A stretch of DNA of 64,000 nucleotides from Halobacillus amylolyticus (GTDB lineage: Bacteria; Bacillota; Bacilli; Bacillales; Halobacillaceae): the NCBI RefSeq assembly GCF_022921115.1, contig NZ_CP095075.1, positions 186,001 to 250,000 on the forward strand, in the 5' to 3' direction. A program made the position numbers and the translations under genes. The notes below the pieces were generated by a model. That model saw only the letters and a program-made list of their open reading frames with translations, did not search any database and was not told where the DNA came from. This document shows, one piece after another, positions 1-10,232 of the stretch. Each line of letters starts with the position of its first letter. The first letter of the stretch is position 1.

Positions 1-1
1 G

Positions 2-313
2 GGCATTCAATCTGAAACAATGAGTAGTATTGAAAGGAAAATGCCTGATCTGACAGAACGTGAAAAGAAAGTTTTGCGTAAGCATACGAAAAGTATTATC
101 AATCAGATGCTTAAAGACCCTATTCTTCAGGCGAAGGAACTTGCTGCGCAGCCCGATGCTGAAGAATCTTTGCGCCTCTTTACACAAATCTTTGGTATTG
201 AAGATACGGCAGAGGAGCAAGCGAAGGAACAGGAAAAAAGAAATAAGCCCGTAAAGTTTGATACAAAAGATGCTGTATCCTTTCCCACACTTACTCAAAC
301 TGCAAATTCATAG
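2..313 (+). CDS. hemA: Glutamyl-tRNA reductase, C-terminal end (partial)
   Basis: This is the 3' end of hemA; the reading frame is already open at base 2 and the gene starts outside the window. HemA reduces glutamyl-tRNA to glutamate-1-semialdehyde, the first committed step of the C5 tetrapyrrole pathway. The visible about 103 residues are the helical dimerisation tail: [20 protein letters not shown] and a following [11 protein letters not shown] stretch are typical of Bacillus HemA. The last 35 residues are a charged, poorly conserved tail. hemX follows after 14 bp, as in the Bacillus hemAXCDBL operon. The ATG at 20 is internal and not a real start. Confidence 0.9.
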   Translation, partial: GIQSETMSSIERKMPDLTEREKKVLRKHTKSIINQMLKDPILQAKELAAQPDAEESLRLFTQIFGIEDTAEEQAKEQEKRNKPVKFDTKDAVSFPTLTQTANS

Positions 314-327
314 GGTGGAGGTTTACT

Positions 328-1146
328 ATGTTCGAACTTAAGTGGGTCTATGAATTAATCCTCTTCCTTTACGGTTGCAGCTTAATTGGATACTTTATTG
401 ACTTTATTCAAAATAACCGGAAGGCGAATGTAGCTGCCTTCTGGTTACTTAGTATGGTTTGGGGACTACAGACCCTTTTTTTATTAAGACAAATTTTTGT
501 GGAAGAAAGTTTCCCTATCATGACGGTTTATGATGGTCTCTATTTTTATGCATGGGTATTAGTAACGTTTTCGTTAATTATAAACCGATTGTTTCGTGTG
601 GATTTTCTTGTCTTTTTCACGAATGTTCTAGGGTTTTTAGTTATGTTGCTCCACATTTCAACGAGAGCACAAAATATTCTTGATGATCAGGGGATTGAAT
701 TAGTTCATGAAATGTTGGTTGCTCATATTACGTTAGCGATCATCTCTTATGGCTTTTTCACATTTTCGTTTATTTTTTCAATTATGTATTTATTGCAATA
801 CCGTTTACTTAAACGAAAGAAGTGGAATACCAAATTGTTTCGCCTTGGAGACTTAACGAAGCTTGATCATTTTTCATATATATCAGTCATTCTCGGTGTA
901 CCATTGCTTCTTATAGCAGTAATCCTTGGGGTGACGTGGGGGTATGTATCTGAAGATGTCTTCTACTGGTATGATTCTAAGACACTGGGGTCATTCATTG
1001 TCCTCCTAGTCTATATGATTTATTTGTTTTTGCGTGTTGTAAAAGGATATCAAGGCCGAGTGATTTCCATATTCAATTCAGCAGCGTTTCTGTTTCTGTT
1101 AATCAACTTCTTTTTATTCGGCTCGTTGTCGAATTTTCATTTTTAA
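328..1146 (+). CDS. hemX: HemX-like membrane protein (CcsA/ResC-type cytochrome c assembly family)
   Basis: A 272-residue integral membrane protein with about eight hydrophobic segments from residue 8 to the C-terminus. Its position between hemA and hemC identifies it as HemX. In Bacillus, HemX negatively affects the level of HemA; the family resembles the haem-handling CcsA/CcmC proteins. A GGTGGAGG ribosome site precedes the ATG. It is read in the same operon as the neighbouring haem genes. The operon role is known from B. subtilis; the biochemical activity is not shown by the sequence. Confidence 0.88.
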   Translation: MFELKWVYELILFLYGCSLIGYFIDFIQNNRKANVAAFWLLSMVWGLQTLFLLRQIFVEESFPIMTVYDGLYFYAWVLVTFSLIINRLFRVDFLVFFTNVLGFLVMLLHISTRAQNILDDQGIELVHEMLVAHITLAIISYGFFTFSFIFSIMYLLQYRLLKRKKWNTKLFRLGDLTKLDHFSYISVILGVPLLLIAVILGVTWGYVSEDVFYWYDSKTLGSFIVLLVYMIYLFLRVVKGYQGRVISIFNSAAFLFLLINFFLFGSLSNFHF

Positions 1147-1167
1147 ATTTCTCGAGGAGGATGTAGG

Positions 1168-2097
1168 GTGGGAAAAATTGTAATAGGTTCACGGAAAAGT
1201 AATTTAGCGATTACACAAACGGAATGGGTTATTGAGCAGTTAAAAAAAATAGATCCTTCTTATGAATTTGAAATCAAAAGAATTTCCACAAAGGGTGATC
1301 AAATCCTCGACGTTACTTTAAATAAAGTCGGAGGAAAAGGTTTGTTTATAAAAGAAATTGAACAAGCCATGTATAACAAAGAAATTGATATGGCTGTGCA
1401 TAGTATGAAGGATATGCCTGCTGTTGTAGCTGACGGATTAACGGTTGCTTCCGTCCCTGTCCGTGAAGATCATCGCGATGCCTTTGTATCAAATGACCAC
1501 GTAGCTCTAGAGAATTTAAAAGAAGGGGCAATTGTCGGGACGAGTAGTTTGCGCCGCGGCTCACAAATTAAAGCGGTTCGACCTGACATTGAGATTAAAT
1601 GGATTCGTGGAAACATTGATACCCGTCTTCAAAAGCTCAAAAATGAAGAGTACGATGCAATTGTGCTGGCAGCGGCTGGCTTAAAAAGGATGGGCTGGAG
1701 TGATGACCTCGTTACTGAATACTTAGAGCCTGATGTTTGCGTACCTGCAGTAGGGCAAGGTGCACTTGCTATTCAATGCCGTGAAGATGATAAAGACCTG
1801 CTTGAGTTCCTTCAGCAAATCAATCATAAGTACACAGAAACCACAGTTAAAGCTGAACGGAAATTTCTTCACGATTTAAACGGTGGGTGTCAGGTTCCAA
1901 TCGGCGGTTATGCTTATTTAGAAGGAGAAACGATTACGCTGACAGCTTTAGTAGGGAAGCCTGATGGTACAACGATTCTTCAGGAAACCGTAACAGGAAA
2001 AGATCCTGTAGCAGTAGGAACTGAGGCTGCAGCACGTCTTAAAAAGCAAGGGGCCCAGGAAATCGTTGATCAGGCATTAGAGGAGTATGATCAGTAA
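1168..2097 (+). CDS. hemC: Porphobilinogen deaminase (hydroxymethylbilane synthase)
   Basis: A 309-residue cytosolic enzyme that joins four porphobilinogen molecules into hydroxymethylbilane. Visible signatures: N-terminal IGSRKSNLA, the substrate-binding [15 protein letters not shown] and RGNIDTRL segments, and [10 protein letters not shown] with Cys241 as the dipyrromethane cofactor attachment residue. It starts at a GTG preceded by GAGGAGG. Its stop overlaps the hemD start by one base (TAATG), which implies translational coupling. Length is normal for the family. Confidence 0.96.
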   Translation: MGKIVIGSRKSNLAITQTEWVIEQLKKIDPSYEFEIKRISTKGDQILDVTLNKVGGKGLFIKEIEQAMYNKEIDMAVHSMKDMPAVVADGLTVASVPVREDHRDAFVSNDHVALENLKEGAIVGTSSLRRGSQIKAVRPDIEIKWIRGNIDTRLQKLKNEEYDAIVLAAAGLKRMGWSDDLVTEYLEPDVCVPAVGQGALAIQCREDDKDLLEFLQQINHKYTETTVKAERKFLHDLNGGCQVPIGGYAYLEGETITLTALVGKPDGTTILQETVTGKDPVAVGTEAAARLKKQGAQEIVDQALEEYDQ

Positions 2098-2855
2098 TGG
2101 AACCACTGCAAGGGAAGAATATCCTGATCACCAGGGCATCTTCTCAATCCTCATCTATAACGAGGGAGATTGAACAAAAAGGTGGGAGAGTGATACATGT
2201 CCCTCTCCTCCAGTTTAAATTGAACGACTCAGTAGAAAATAAGCACATTCTTAGTAAACTTCACGACTTCAGCTGGGTTTTTCTAACGAGCTCCAATGGC
2301 GTGAAGTTTTTTTTCGAGCTGCTATCTTTGTACGATATTGAGATCCCTCACTCTTGTAAATGGGCTGTGGTGGGGGACAAAACAGCTAGAACGCTTCAAT
2401 CATACGGGGTAAAGCCTGACTTTATCCCAACAGAATATCAAGCAACATCATTGATAGAACAGTTTTTTGAACAAGAAGGAGAACAAGGGAAACTATTATT
2501 TGTTCGCGGAAATCGAGCAAGAAAAGTGTTGCCGCAAGCATTTGAGGAACAGCAGGTATTTTTCCAAACCGTTACGGTATATGATACGCTATTAGTGGAT
2601 GGAAAGGATTTACTAGTACAAAAACTTGGTCGGCTTGATGCGCTTACGTTTACTAGTCCTTCAACAGTGGAAGCATTTATGCAACTGATAGGGGAGCATC
2701 AAGACGAAGCTTTGCGTATACCTTGTTTCTGCATTGGCCCAACGACAGGAGGAGCAGCCAAGTCTTATGGTTTTCAAACGGTTTATATTCCGGGGTCATA
2801 CACAATAAAAGATATGATTGACAAAATGGCTGCCCACTTTGATAAGAAAGGATAG
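2097..2855 (+). CDS. hemD: Uroporphyrinogen-III synthase
   Basis: A 252-residue protein of the HemD fold. HemD cyclises hydroxymethylbilane with inversion of ring D. The family has little sequence conservation, but the N-terminal ITRA motif, [14 protein letters not shown] near residue 60-70, the [11 protein letters not shown] segment near 180 and the CIGPTT near 205 are typical. It overlaps hemC by one base and is followed 5 bp later by hemB. Both neighbours support the call. Confidence 0.92.
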   Translation: MEPLQGKNILITRASSQSSSITREIEQKGGRVIHVPLLQFKLNDSVENKHILSKLHDFSWVFLTSSNGVKFFFELLSLYDIEIPHSCKWAVVGDKTARTLQSYGVKPDFIPTEYQATSLIEQFFEQEGEQGKLLFVRGNRARKVLPQAFEEQQVFFQTVTVYDTLLVDGKDLLVQKLGRLDALTFTSPSTVEAFMQLIGEHQDEALRIPCFCIGPTTGGAAKSYGFQTVYIPGSYTIKDMIDKMAAHFDKKG

Positions 2856-2860
2856 TTCCG

Positions 2861-3838
2861 ATGAATGATTTACAGTTTAAAAGACATCGCAGACTAAGGA
2901 GAACGGAGTCTATGCGTTCGCTTGTAAGGGAAACACATCTTCGTAAAGAAGACTTAATTTATCCGATCTTTGTTGTAGAAGGGGAAGGGATAAAAAGTCC
3001 TGTTGAGTCTATGCCAGGTGTTCATCACGTGTCACTTGATTATTTATCTGAAGAGATGACTGAGCTTGAGCAATTAGGGGTGCGTTCCGTTATTGTATTT
3101 GGGGTTCCCAAGGAAAAAGACGCAGTTGGTACACAAGCCTTTCATAGCGAAGGGATCGTCCAGCAAGCGATTCGTCATATAAACAAACACCATTCCTCTC
3201 TGACGGTTATTGCGGATACATGCCTATGTCAATACACTGACCACGGTCACTGTGGTGTGATCAGGGACGGGGACATTGCTAACGACGAATCACTAGAATA
3301 CATTACAAAAACAGCCGTAAGTCAAGCAGAAGCAGGTGCTGATGTGATTGCGCCATCGAATATGATGGATGGTTTTGTTGCTGCCATTCGCCGCGGGCTC
3401 GATGAAGCTGGCTACAGCCAAATCCCTGTTATGTCTTATGCTGTGAAATACGCTTCAGCCTTTTACGGTCCGTTTCGTGATGCTGCGCACAGTACCCCGC
3501 AATTTGGTGATCGCCGAGCTTATCAAATGGATCCGGCTAATCGCATGGAAGCTATTCGTGAAGCTGAGTCTGATGTCGAAGAAGGAGCAGACTTCCTCAT
3601 CGTTAAGCCAGCTCTATCTTATCTAGACATTATGAGAGAAGTAAAAGACCGTTTCAAATTACCAATTGTAGCCTATAATGTTAGCGGAGAATATTCCATG
3701 GTTAAAGCCGCTGCTCAAAACGGCTGGGTAAATGAACAAGAAATTGTGCTCGAGAAGCTGACCTCTATGAAGAGGGCTGGTGCTGACTTAATTATTACTT
3801 ATTTTGCTAAAGATGTTGCACGTTATTTGGAGCGATAA
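2861..3838 (+). CDS. hemB: Delta-aminolevulinic acid dehydratase (porphobilinogen synthase)
   Basis: A 325-residue enzyme that condenses two 5-aminolevulinate molecules to porphobilinogen. The zinc-binding segment [14 protein letters not shown] (near residues 119-132) carries three cysteines. The two active-site lysines are Lys196 in [17 protein letters not shown] and Lys249 in [13 protein letters not shown]; the latter is the expected Schiff-base residue. It lies 5 bp after hemD. Its stop is followed directly by a MITE-like repeat that separates it from hemL. Confidence 0.96.
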   Translation: MNDLQFKRHRRLRRTESMRSLVRETHLRKEDLIYPIFVVEGEGIKSPVESMPGVHHVSLDYLSEEMTELEQLGVRSVIVFGVPKEKDAVGTQAFHSEGIVQQAIRHINKHHSSLTVIADTCLCQYTDHGHCGVIRDGDIANDESLEYITKTAVSQAEAGADVIAPSNMMDGFVAAIRRGLDEAGYSQIPVMSYAVKYASAFYGPFRDAAHSTPQFGDRRAYQMDPANRMEAIREAESDVEEGADFLIVKPALSYLDIMREVKDRFKLPIVAYNVSGEYSMVKAAAQNGWVNEQEIVLEKLTSMKRAGADLIITYFAKDVARYLER

Positions 3839-3842
3839 TTTG

Positions 3843-4255
3843 TTTATAGAGGATGTTAAAAAGTCACCAAATGATAAGAGGCGAATCTCTTCGTTGGCTT
3901 GTTTTTGAAGAGAGTGAGCACCTGCGTCTACGCGCCTTTTCAAGAAGTAAATTCCTCGGTGCAAGGCAGCGAAGAAGAATATTCTCTGAAGTTGCCTCGC
4001 TACTCACGTATCGTTAAGCAGCATTGGAACTTCTACTAAAACCGTGCACGTCCTGTGCAAGTCCGTTCCTTGGATAAGAAGGACACTTTTCCTTCGTGCG
4101 ATGCCGATTCGGGAAAGATTTCCTTAATGCTCAAAACTACGCCGCCTCGACCTTCTTGCGACGCAGAGGACGTGCTAGTGTCGACATTGCTCGCGTGTCG
4201 TGGCGTTCTTGTCGACCTTCTAATTTGGCAACTTTTTTAACACTCACTTATAGGG
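3843..4255. repeat. MITE-like non-coding repeat in the hemB-hemL gap (about 413 bp)
   Basis: The 430-bp gap between hemB and hemL is filled by a repeat with imperfect terminal inverted repeats. The left end reads TTTATAGAGGATGTTAAAAA then GTCACCAAATG. The reverse complement of the right end reads CCTATAAGTGAGTGTTAAAA then AAGTTGCCAAAT. The same termini occur on the shorter copy at 5573-5742. The interior (about 4040-4220) differs from the other copy and looks like a second nested insertion. A 61-codon open frame here has no ribosome site and is not called. Confidence 0.75.
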
Positions 4256-4269
4256 AAAGGGTGGTAAGG

Positions 4270-5553
4270 ATGAAAAAATTTGAACGATCTAAGGATGCCT
4301 ATAATGAGGCAGTTGATTTAATGCCAGGCGGTGTTAACTCACCAGTCCGCGCTTTTAAATCTGTGGATATGACCCCTGTTTTCATGGAACAGGGAAAGGG
4401 TTCGAAAATCTATGATATTGATGGTCATGAGTACGTTGATTATGTGTTAAGCTGGGGACCCTTAATTCTCGGCCATGCTGATGACCGTGTTGTAGAATCA
4501 CTTAAAAAAGCAACGGAACTTGGAACAAGCTTCGGTGCACCCACATTAATTGAAAATAAGTTAGCTCAGCTTGTCATTGATCGTGTGCCGTCCATTGAGA
4601 TGTTACGTATGGTAAACTCTGGTACGGAAGCTACAATGAGTGCATTAAGGATTGCACGCGGGTATACGGGACGTAATAAAATCCTTAAGTTTGAAGGAAA
4701 TTACCATGGTCATGGAGACTCTTTATTGATTAAAGCAGGCTCTGGCGTTGCTACACTAGGATTGCCGGATTCTCCAGGTGTACCTGAATCAATTGCAAAA
4801 AATACGATTACTGTCCCCTACAATGATATTGAGAGCGTTCGATATGTATTCGAGCAATATGGGGATGACCTGGCTGCTGTCATCATCGAGCCAGTTTCCG
4901 GTAACATGGGTGTGGTTCCACCGAAACCAGAGTTTTTGACTGAGTTGCGTACAATAACAGAAGATAATGGAACGGTTCTTATCTTTGATGAGGTCATGAC
5001 CGGTTTTCGGGTAGGCTACAATAGTGCACAAGGACACTTCGGTGTAACTCCGGATATGACCTGCCTTGGTAAGGTGATCGGAGGAGGACTACCTGTAGGT
5101 GCTTATGGAGGAAAACGTGAGATCATGGAGCGTGTAGCCCCTGTTGGTGATATTTATCAAGCAGGAACCTTATCTGGAAATCCATTAGCAATGACTGCAG
5201 GATATGAAACACTAACTGCTATGAATCAAGAGGCTTATCAGGAAATTAACAAAAAGGTAGACCGTTTAATTGAAGGATTTACGGCAGCGGCCGAAAAATA
5301 CCAGGTTCCTTTCACTGTGAACCGTGCTGGATCAATGGTGGGTTTCTTCTTTACAGATCAGCCGGTTACTGACTTTGCTACAGCTAATCAATCTAACCTC
5401 GACTTATTTGCGAAGTACTATAGGGGAATGATTGAAGAAGGAGTCTTTTTACCGCCTTCACAATTTGAAGGAGTATTTTTGTCCGTTGCCCACACGGATG
5501 AAGATATTGAATTTACAATTCATGCGGCAGAAAAAGTTTTTGCTGCATTATAA
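4270..5553 (+). CDS. hemL: Glutamate-1-semialdehyde 2,1-aminomutase
   Basis: A 427-residue PLP enzyme that converts glutamate-1-semialdehyde to 5-aminolevulinate. Signatures are [11 protein letters not shown] at residues 17-27, [12 protein letters not shown] near 118, the [10 protein letters not shown] cofactor-binding region, and Lys268 in [16 protein letters not shown] as the Schiff-base lysine. The ATG at 4270 matches the family N-terminus ([11 protein letters not shown]). The open frame upstream of it is repeat sequence. The ribosome site AAGGGTGG lies just outside the MITE-like repeat, so translation signals were kept, but distance from the upstream operon is increased. Confidence 0.95.
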   Translation: MKKFERSKDAYNEAVDLMPGGVNSPVRAFKSVDMTPVFMEQGKGSKIYDIDGHEYVDYVLSWGPLILGHADDRVVESLKKATELGTSFGAPTLIENKLAQLVIDRVPSIEMLRMVNSGTEATMSALRIARGYTGRNKILKFEGNYHGHGDSLLIKAGSGVATLGLPDSPGVPESIAKNTITVPYNDIESVRYVFEQYGDDLAAVIIEPVSGNMGVVPPKPEFLTELRTITEDNGTVLIFDEVMTGFRVGYNSAQGHFGVTPDMTCLGKVIGGGLPVGAYGGKREIMERVAPVGDIYQAGTLSGNPLAMTAGYETLTAMNQEAYQEINKKVDRLIEGFTAAAEKYQVPFTVNRAGSMVGFFFTDQPVTDFATANQSNLDLFAKYYRGMIEEGVFLPPSQFEGVFLSVAHTDEDIEFTIHAAEKVFAAL

Positions 5554-5572
5554 TCGATGGATTAGGACATTG

Positions 5573-5742
5573 CCTTTATAGTGTGTGTTCAAAAGTTGAC
5601 GAATGATAGACAAAGAAGTTCGAGGTGCGAAAGTTTTGAGGACCGCAAGCCGTATGCCTTTCATACGTGAGGACCGGAAAAACCGAGCAACGAAGAAATT
5701 CGCCGTTTACATTTGGTGACTTTTTGCATCCTCTTATAGGGG
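5573..5742. repeat. MITE-like non-coding repeat after hemL (about 170 bp)
   Basis: A short repeat with terminal inverted repeats. The left arm is TTTATAGTGTGTGTTCAAAA followed by GTTGACGAATG. The reverse complement of the right arm is CCTATAAGAGGATGCAAAAA followed by GTCACCAAATG. The inverted match continues outward through AGGACATT on both sides, so the true ends may lie at about 5565 and 5750. An inner inverted repeat (CCGTATGCCTTTCATACG) sits near 5650-5668. It is related to the repeat at 3843-4255 by its termini. No coding capacity. Confidence 0.72.
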
Positions 5743-5835
5743 AATGTCCTTTTTAAAATCGTTTTATTCGTGTCTAGTTTCAACTCGTAGCCCTTTTCTA
5801 ATAGCGTGACGTCCGCCTTTGCTTTTCTTAATCAT

Positions 5836-5863
5836 GTATATAAAAGAGACTTATGCATATGGT
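5836..5863 (+). promoter_or_regulatory. Possible sigma-E type promoter of spoVID
   Basis: GTATATA at 5836-5842 and GCATATGGT at 5855-5863, with a spacing of 12-13 bases, resemble the -35 and -10 elements of mother-cell sigma-E promoters. They lie about 45 bp upstream of spoVID, which is under sigma-E in B. subtilis. This is a match by eye only. Confidence 0.4.
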
Positions 5864-5908
5864 GTAATAAACAACTATGTTGATTTTAAATAGGGAGGGG
5901 ACGTTATT

Positions 5909-6937
5909 TTGGATAATAATCAAGAGCAAGTTTTTTCATTTCATTTAAATGAGTCCTTATGGTTTCAAGAAGGACAGGGGGTTCGCGAATTACTAGGTAT
6001 ATCGTTGGAACCAGAAGTAACGATAGAAAATTTGGGGGAGGAAGTCCGTCTTAAAGGCACTGTGGTTCTTGCTGGTGAATATATGCCAGGTCAAGAGGAG
6101 GATAAGTATGCTGAATCACCGGCCATTCAATCTGTCCGCGTTGTTGATTCTGTAGAAAGAGGAGAAGAAGGGATATATCAATTTAACCACACTTTTCCAG
6201 TAGAAGTAACCATTCCGGCTGACCGTGTGATTGATATGGATGATGTGCACATAAACATTGAAAGCTTTGACTATGAGCTTCCAGCTGAACATCAACTAAG
6301 ACTCCAGGCTCAACTTAATATTAATGGGTTGAGGCAGGAGGAGGCTGCGGAAGAACCTGACTATGAAGAATACGATGAATCGTTGACTATTGGACCGATT
6401 GACTTTAACAAAAATGATGAATCACAACAGGTAGATCCAGGGAATGAAGCCCCTGTATTTGATCTTCAGGAACATCGAAAGCAACAGGAAGCTGAACAAG
6501 CAGAGGAGCTTGAAACTAGTGAAGACAGATGGCCATATAAAAAGTCACAAAGCTTATCGGACTATTTTAACGAGAAGAAAGGGAAGCAAACACCTGATGT
6601 ATCCTCTGAAAGCACGAGTGAGTGGGAAGGAACAACGAATATAGTTGGGAGTAACACATCACCATCACCATCGCCACTTAATAAGGCAGAGGAAGTGCAT
6701 GAGGATGTTGACAACGAATCTTCCTCTGCAGGTGTGGGTGGAATTAAACAAATATTTAAACACCTCTTCCCAAATCGGGAAGACACGTACACACAGATGA
6801 AAATGTATATTGCTCAAGATGATGAAACCATTGAAGCAATTGCAGAAAGATATGAAATCCCAGTTAAACAATTGGAGAAAATCAATAACTTAGAAGCAGA
6901 TGTTAGCCCTGGCCAAATTGTATATATTCCGCGTTAA
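5909..6937 (+). CDS. spoVID: Spore coat encasement protein SpoVID (LysM domain)
   Basis: A 342-residue spore morphogenetic protein. SpoVID acts with SpoIVA and SafA in the mother cell to let the coat encase the forespore. The N-terminal about 140 residues (FSFHLNESLWFQEGQGVREL onward) form the conserved domain. The middle is acidic and low in complexity (residues 150-280). The C-terminus is a LysM-like module from about residue 294 ending in GQIVYIPR. The start is TTG with GGGAGGGG upstream. Its partner safA lies 21 kb downstream in this window. Confidence 0.9.
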   Translation: MDNNQEQVFSFHLNESLWFQEGQGVRELLGISLEPEVTIENLGEEVRLKGTVVLAGEYMPGQEEDKYAESPAIQSVRVVDSVERGEEGIYQFNHTFPVEVTIPADRVIDMDDVHINIESFDYELPAEHQLRLQAQLNINGLRQEEAAEEPDYEEYDESLTIGPIDFNKNDESQQVDPGNEAPVFDLQEHRKQQEAEQAEELETSEDRWPYKKSQSLSDYFNEKKGKQTPDVSSESTSEWEGTTNIVGSNTSPSPSPLNKAEEVHEDVDNESSSAGVGGIKQIFKHLFPNREDTYTQMKMYIAQDDETIEAIAERYEIPVKQLEKINNLEADVSPGQIVYIPR

Positions 6938-7122
6938 ATCCATTTTAAGTGGAAAGCTATATAGATACCAATAAAGATTCCTGCTAAGAAGACATCAAGG
7001 GTAGTTGGGAAAAAGATGGTTCGAAACACTTGATAAATCATAATTGGCAACGTTGCTCGTTCAAGAACGTATAACCAATGTCTGCACCACGGTGGCAGTC
7101 GGTAGCGGTAAAAACGACTCAT
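6934..7122 (-). CDS. Small conserved membrane protein, unknown function
   Basis: A 62-residue protein on the minus strand, starting MSRFYRYRLPPW, with an excellent AAGGAGG site 6 bases before its ATG. It has one or two hydrophobic segments (about residues 20-35 and 40-58). Its stop overlaps the last bases of spoVID on the other strand, so the two genes converge. An upstream in-frame extension to 7197 has no ribosome site and would run into the valS promoter region. I do not recognise the family. Confidence 0.65.
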   Translation of the reverse strand: MSRFYRYRLPPWCRHWLYVLERATLPIMIYQVFRTIFFPTTLDVFLAGIFIGIYIAFHLKWI

Positions 7123-7203
7123 GTAAGTACCTCCTTTTTCACAAAGTGTAAGTGTGCGTGTCTTGAGCGTGGGACACCAAATTCGCCCATTCCACAAAAA
7201 AAG

Positions 7204-7233
7204 TTGACTTTAATAGTGAATTCTTTATACAAT
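7204..7233 (+). promoter_or_regulatory. Likely sigma-A promoter of the valS T-box transcript
   Basis: TTGACT at 7204-7209 and TACAAT at 7228-7233 are separated by 18 bp. Each is one base off the sigma-A consensus. They lie immediately before the T-box leader of valS. Confidence 0.65.
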
Positions 7234-7261
7234 ATGAAAAAGAATACCTATATGTGAAATG

Positions 7262-7500
7262 CCGTGAAAGGGAAGAGTACGTGAATAAACGCTTCAGAGA
7301 GGGAAACGATTGCTGAAAGTTTTCCAGATTGTTTATTGATGGAAGGTCGCCCTTGATGCAGTTTCTTTGAAACTAAGTAGAAGAAACCGGTTTGAAGCCG
7401 TTATGAACAATAAGTGTACAGGGGAAACTCTGTAAATTAAGGTGGTACCACGGATAGTAATCTCTTTCGTCCTTTTTCAGGATGAAGGGGATTTTTTTAA
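7262..7500 (+). promoter_or_regulatory. T-box riboswitch upstream of valS
   Basis: The leader contains the diagnostic T-box sequence AAGGTGGTACCACGG at 7439-7453. It is followed by a terminator hairpin (arms near TCTCTTTCGTCC and GGATGAAGGGGA) with a run of seven T at about 7491-7498. T-box leaders sense uncharged tRNA, which stabilises an antiterminator and lets transcription proceed. Placement 30 bp before valS implies sensing of tRNA-Val. A GTC triplet near 7347 could be the specifier, but I have not folded stem I. Confidence 0.92.
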
Positions 7501-7530
7501 TTTCACGATTATTTAAAGGAGGAAGACGGA

Positions 7531-10173
7531 ATGGAGCAACAAGATGTAACTATGCCAACTAAGTACGACCCGGCTGCGATTGAAAAAGATCGTTATCAAT
7601 ATTGGGTAGAAGGCAAATTTTTTGAAGCAACAGGTGATGTCAACAAGGAACCTTATACGGTTGTAATTCCACCGCCCAACGTTACAGGCAAACTTCACTT
7701 AGGACACGCTTGGGATACGACACTGCAAGATATTTTGACTCGTGTAAAGCGCATGCAAGGATATGATGTATTATGGCTTCCTGGCATGGATCATGCTGGT
7801 ATTGCCACACAGGCAAAGGTTGAAGCGAAACTCAAGGAACAGGGAACAACACGCTATGACCTTGGTCGCGAGAAATTCTTAGAAAACTCATGGGAATGGA
7901 AAAAAGAATATGCACAATTTATTCGTGCCCAATGGGAAAAGCTAGGTCTTGGATTGGATTATTCTCGTGAACGCTTTACGCTTGATGAAGGTCTATCTGA
8001 AGCAGTTAAGGAAGTGTTTGTGAAGCTTTATGAAAAAGATCTGATTTATCGCGGGGAATACATTATTAACTGGGATCCGGCAACGAAAACCGCTCTGTCT
8101 GATATTGAAGTGGAATATAAAGATGTTCAAGGCGCCTTTTATCACATGCGCTATCCACTTAAAGATGAGGAAGGCACGATAGAAATTGCTACGACAAGGC
8201 CAGAGACGATGCTTGGAGATACAGCAATTGCCGTACACCCTGAAGATGAGCGTTACAAGCATTTAATCGGCAAAAAGGCTGTATTGCCGCTTATTGGCCG
8301 CGCGTTGGATATTGTAGCAGATGATTATGTGGATATGGAATTTGGCTCAGGAGCCGTGAAGATTACGCCAGCCCATGATCCGAACGACTTTGAGATCGGG
8401 AATCGACATAACCTAGAGCGTGTCCTTGTGATGAACGAAGATGGAACGATGAATGATAAGGCAGGGAAATATCAAGGCATGGATCGTTTCGACTGCCGTA
8501 AGCAAATTGTAAAAGATCTTCAAGAAGATGGAGTTCTTTTTGAAATTGAAGACCATTTGCATTCTGTTGGTCATTCAGAGCGTAGCGGTGCTGTAGTTGA
8601 GCCTTATTTGTCTACACAATGGTTTGTTAACATGGAGCCGCTTGCGAAAGAGGCAATAGAACTTCAAAGCAGTGACGACAAAGTCAGTTTTGTTCCGGAC
8701 CGTTTTGAAAAAACATATTTACGCTGGATGGAGAATATTCGGGACTGGTGTATTTCACGTCAATTATGGTGGGGGCACAGAATACCTGCCTGGTATCATA
8801 AAGAAACAGGTGAAATTTATGTAGGAAAACAAGCACCAGAGGATAGTGACAATTGGGAGCAAGATGAAGACGTACTTGATACATGGTTTTCTTCTGCTTT
8901 GTGGCCGTTCTCTACGATGGGATGGCCGGATGAGGACAGTGAGGACTTCAAGCGCTTTTTCCCAACAAACGTGCTCGTAACCGGGTACGATATTATTTTC
9001 TTCTGGGTAAGTCGAATGATCTTCCAATCAATTGAATTTACCGAGCGTCGCCCATTTGAAGATGTGCTTATTCACGGACTTGTTCGTGACGCAGAGGGCC
9101 GCAAGATGAGTAAGTCGCTTGGTAATGGAGTTGACCCGATGGATGTCATTGAAAAGTATGGGGCGGATTCCTTACGTTATTTCCTTTCAACGGGGTCAGC
9201 GCCAGGGCAAGATCTTCGTTTCCAATGGGAAAAGGTTGAATCGACATGGAATTTCGCTAACAAAATTTGGAACGCTTCACGGTTTGCTTTAATGAATATG
9301 GGTGACTTACCCCATGATGAGATTGATTTAACGGGTGAAAAGTCGGTTGCTGATGAGTGGATTTTAGCGAGGTTGAATGAGACGATCGAACAAGTCACGC
9401 GAAATATTGATAGGTATGAGTTTGGTGAAGCAGGTCGTCACCTATACAATTTCATTTGGGATGAGTTTTGTGACTGGTATATTGAAATGGCAAAACTGCC
9501 GCTCTATGGGGAAGATGAAGGACGCATTCATACCACACGTTCGATTCTGGCTTATACTTTAGACCAAATTATGCGTATGCTGCATCCATTTATGCCATTT
9601 ATCACAGAAGAGATTTGGCAGCACCTTCCACATGAGGGAGAATCAATCACTCAAGCTGCCTGGCCACAGGTGAGAGAGGAATTTCATAACGAAACGGCTG
9701 TTCAAGAGATGGAGCGGTTAGTCTCAATTATCCGTTCAGTTCGGAACATTCGTGCAGAAGTCGACACCCCAATGTCTAAAGAAATTCAACTGATGATTCA
9801 GGCTAAAGACGAAACGGTTGTTGCTGAGCTTGAGAAAAACCGCAGCTACTTAGAGCGCTTCTGTAATCCGAGTGAACTCATAATTGGTACAGACCTTAAA
9901 GCTCCAGAAAAAGCGATGTCAGCCGTAATTACAGGTGCAGAACTTTATCTTCCACTTGCTGGGTTAATTAATATTAATGATGAAATTAAACGGTTAGAAA
10001 AAGAGTGGCAGAAATGGGATAAGGAAGTGGCCCGGGTACAGAAGAAACTTTCAAATAAAGGTTTTGTTAGTAAGGCACCTGAACAGGTTGTCGAAGAAGA
10101 ACGGACAAAAGAGCAGGATTACTTGGATAAACGGGCTAAAGTAGAAGCTCGAATGAAAGAATTAAAAGCATAA
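7531..10173 (+). CDS. valS: Valyl-tRNA synthetase
   Basis: An 880-residue class I aminoacyl-tRNA synthetase that charges tRNA-Val. The HIGH-type motif is in [19 protein letters not shown] (near residue 50) and the KMSKS motif in [18 protein letters not shown] (near 525). The editing (CP1) domain contains [12 protein letters not shown] near residue 222. The C-terminal coiled-coil arm spans about residues 815-880. The start is ATG with AAAGGAGGAAG. Expression is controlled by the T-box leader directly upstream. Confidence 0.97.
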   Translation: MEQQDVTMPTKYDPAAIEKDRYQYWVEGKFFEATGDVNKEPYTVVIPPPNVTGKLHLGHAWDTTLQDILTRVKRMQGYDVLWLPGMDHAGIATQAKVEAKLKEQGTTRYDLGREKFLENSWEWKKEYAQFIRAQWEKLGLGLDYSRERFTLDEGLSEAVKEVFVKLYEKDLIYRGEYIINWDPATKTALSDIEVEYKDVQGAFYHMRYPLKDEEGTIEIATTRPETMLGDTAIAVHPEDERYKHLIGKKAVLPLIGRALDIVADDYVDMEFGSGAVKITPAHDPNDFEIGNRHNLERVLVMNEDGTMNDKAGKYQGMDRFDCRKQIVKDLQEDGVLFEIEDHLHSVGHSERSGAVVEPYLSTQWFVNMEPLAKEAIELQSSDDKVSFVPDRFEKTYLRWMENIRDWCISRQLWWGHRIPAWYHKETGEIYVGKQAPEDSDNWEQDEDVLDTWFSSALWPFSTMGWPDEDSEDFKRFFPTNVLVTGYDIIFFWVSRMIFQSIEFTERRPFEDVLIHGLVRDAEGRKMSKSLGNGVDPMDVIEKYGADSLRYFLSTGSAPGQDLRFQWEKVESTWNFANKIWNASRFALMNMGDLPHDEIDLTGEKSVADEWILARLNETIEQVTRNIDRYEFGEAGRHLYNFIWDEFCDWYIEMAKLPLYGEDEGRIHTTRSILAYTLDQIMRMLHPFMPFITEEIWQHLPHEGESITQAAWPQVREEFHNETAVQEMERLVSIIRSVRNIRAEVDTPMSKEIQLMIQAKDETVVAELEKNRSYLERFCNPSELIIGTDLKAPEKAMSAVITGAELYLPLAGLININDEIKRLEKEWQKWDKEVARVQKKLSNKGFVSKAPEQVVEEERTKEQDYLDKRAKVEARMKELKA

Positions 10174-10232
10174 GGATACGGGAGGGTATTCAAGTGAATA
10201 CTCTCTTCTTTTTTCGAAGGAAGGTTATATCG

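Noticed and set aside
4055..4240. 61-codon open frame before hemL
   Set aside because: It lies wholly inside the MITE-like repeat, has no ribosome site and no recognisable product.
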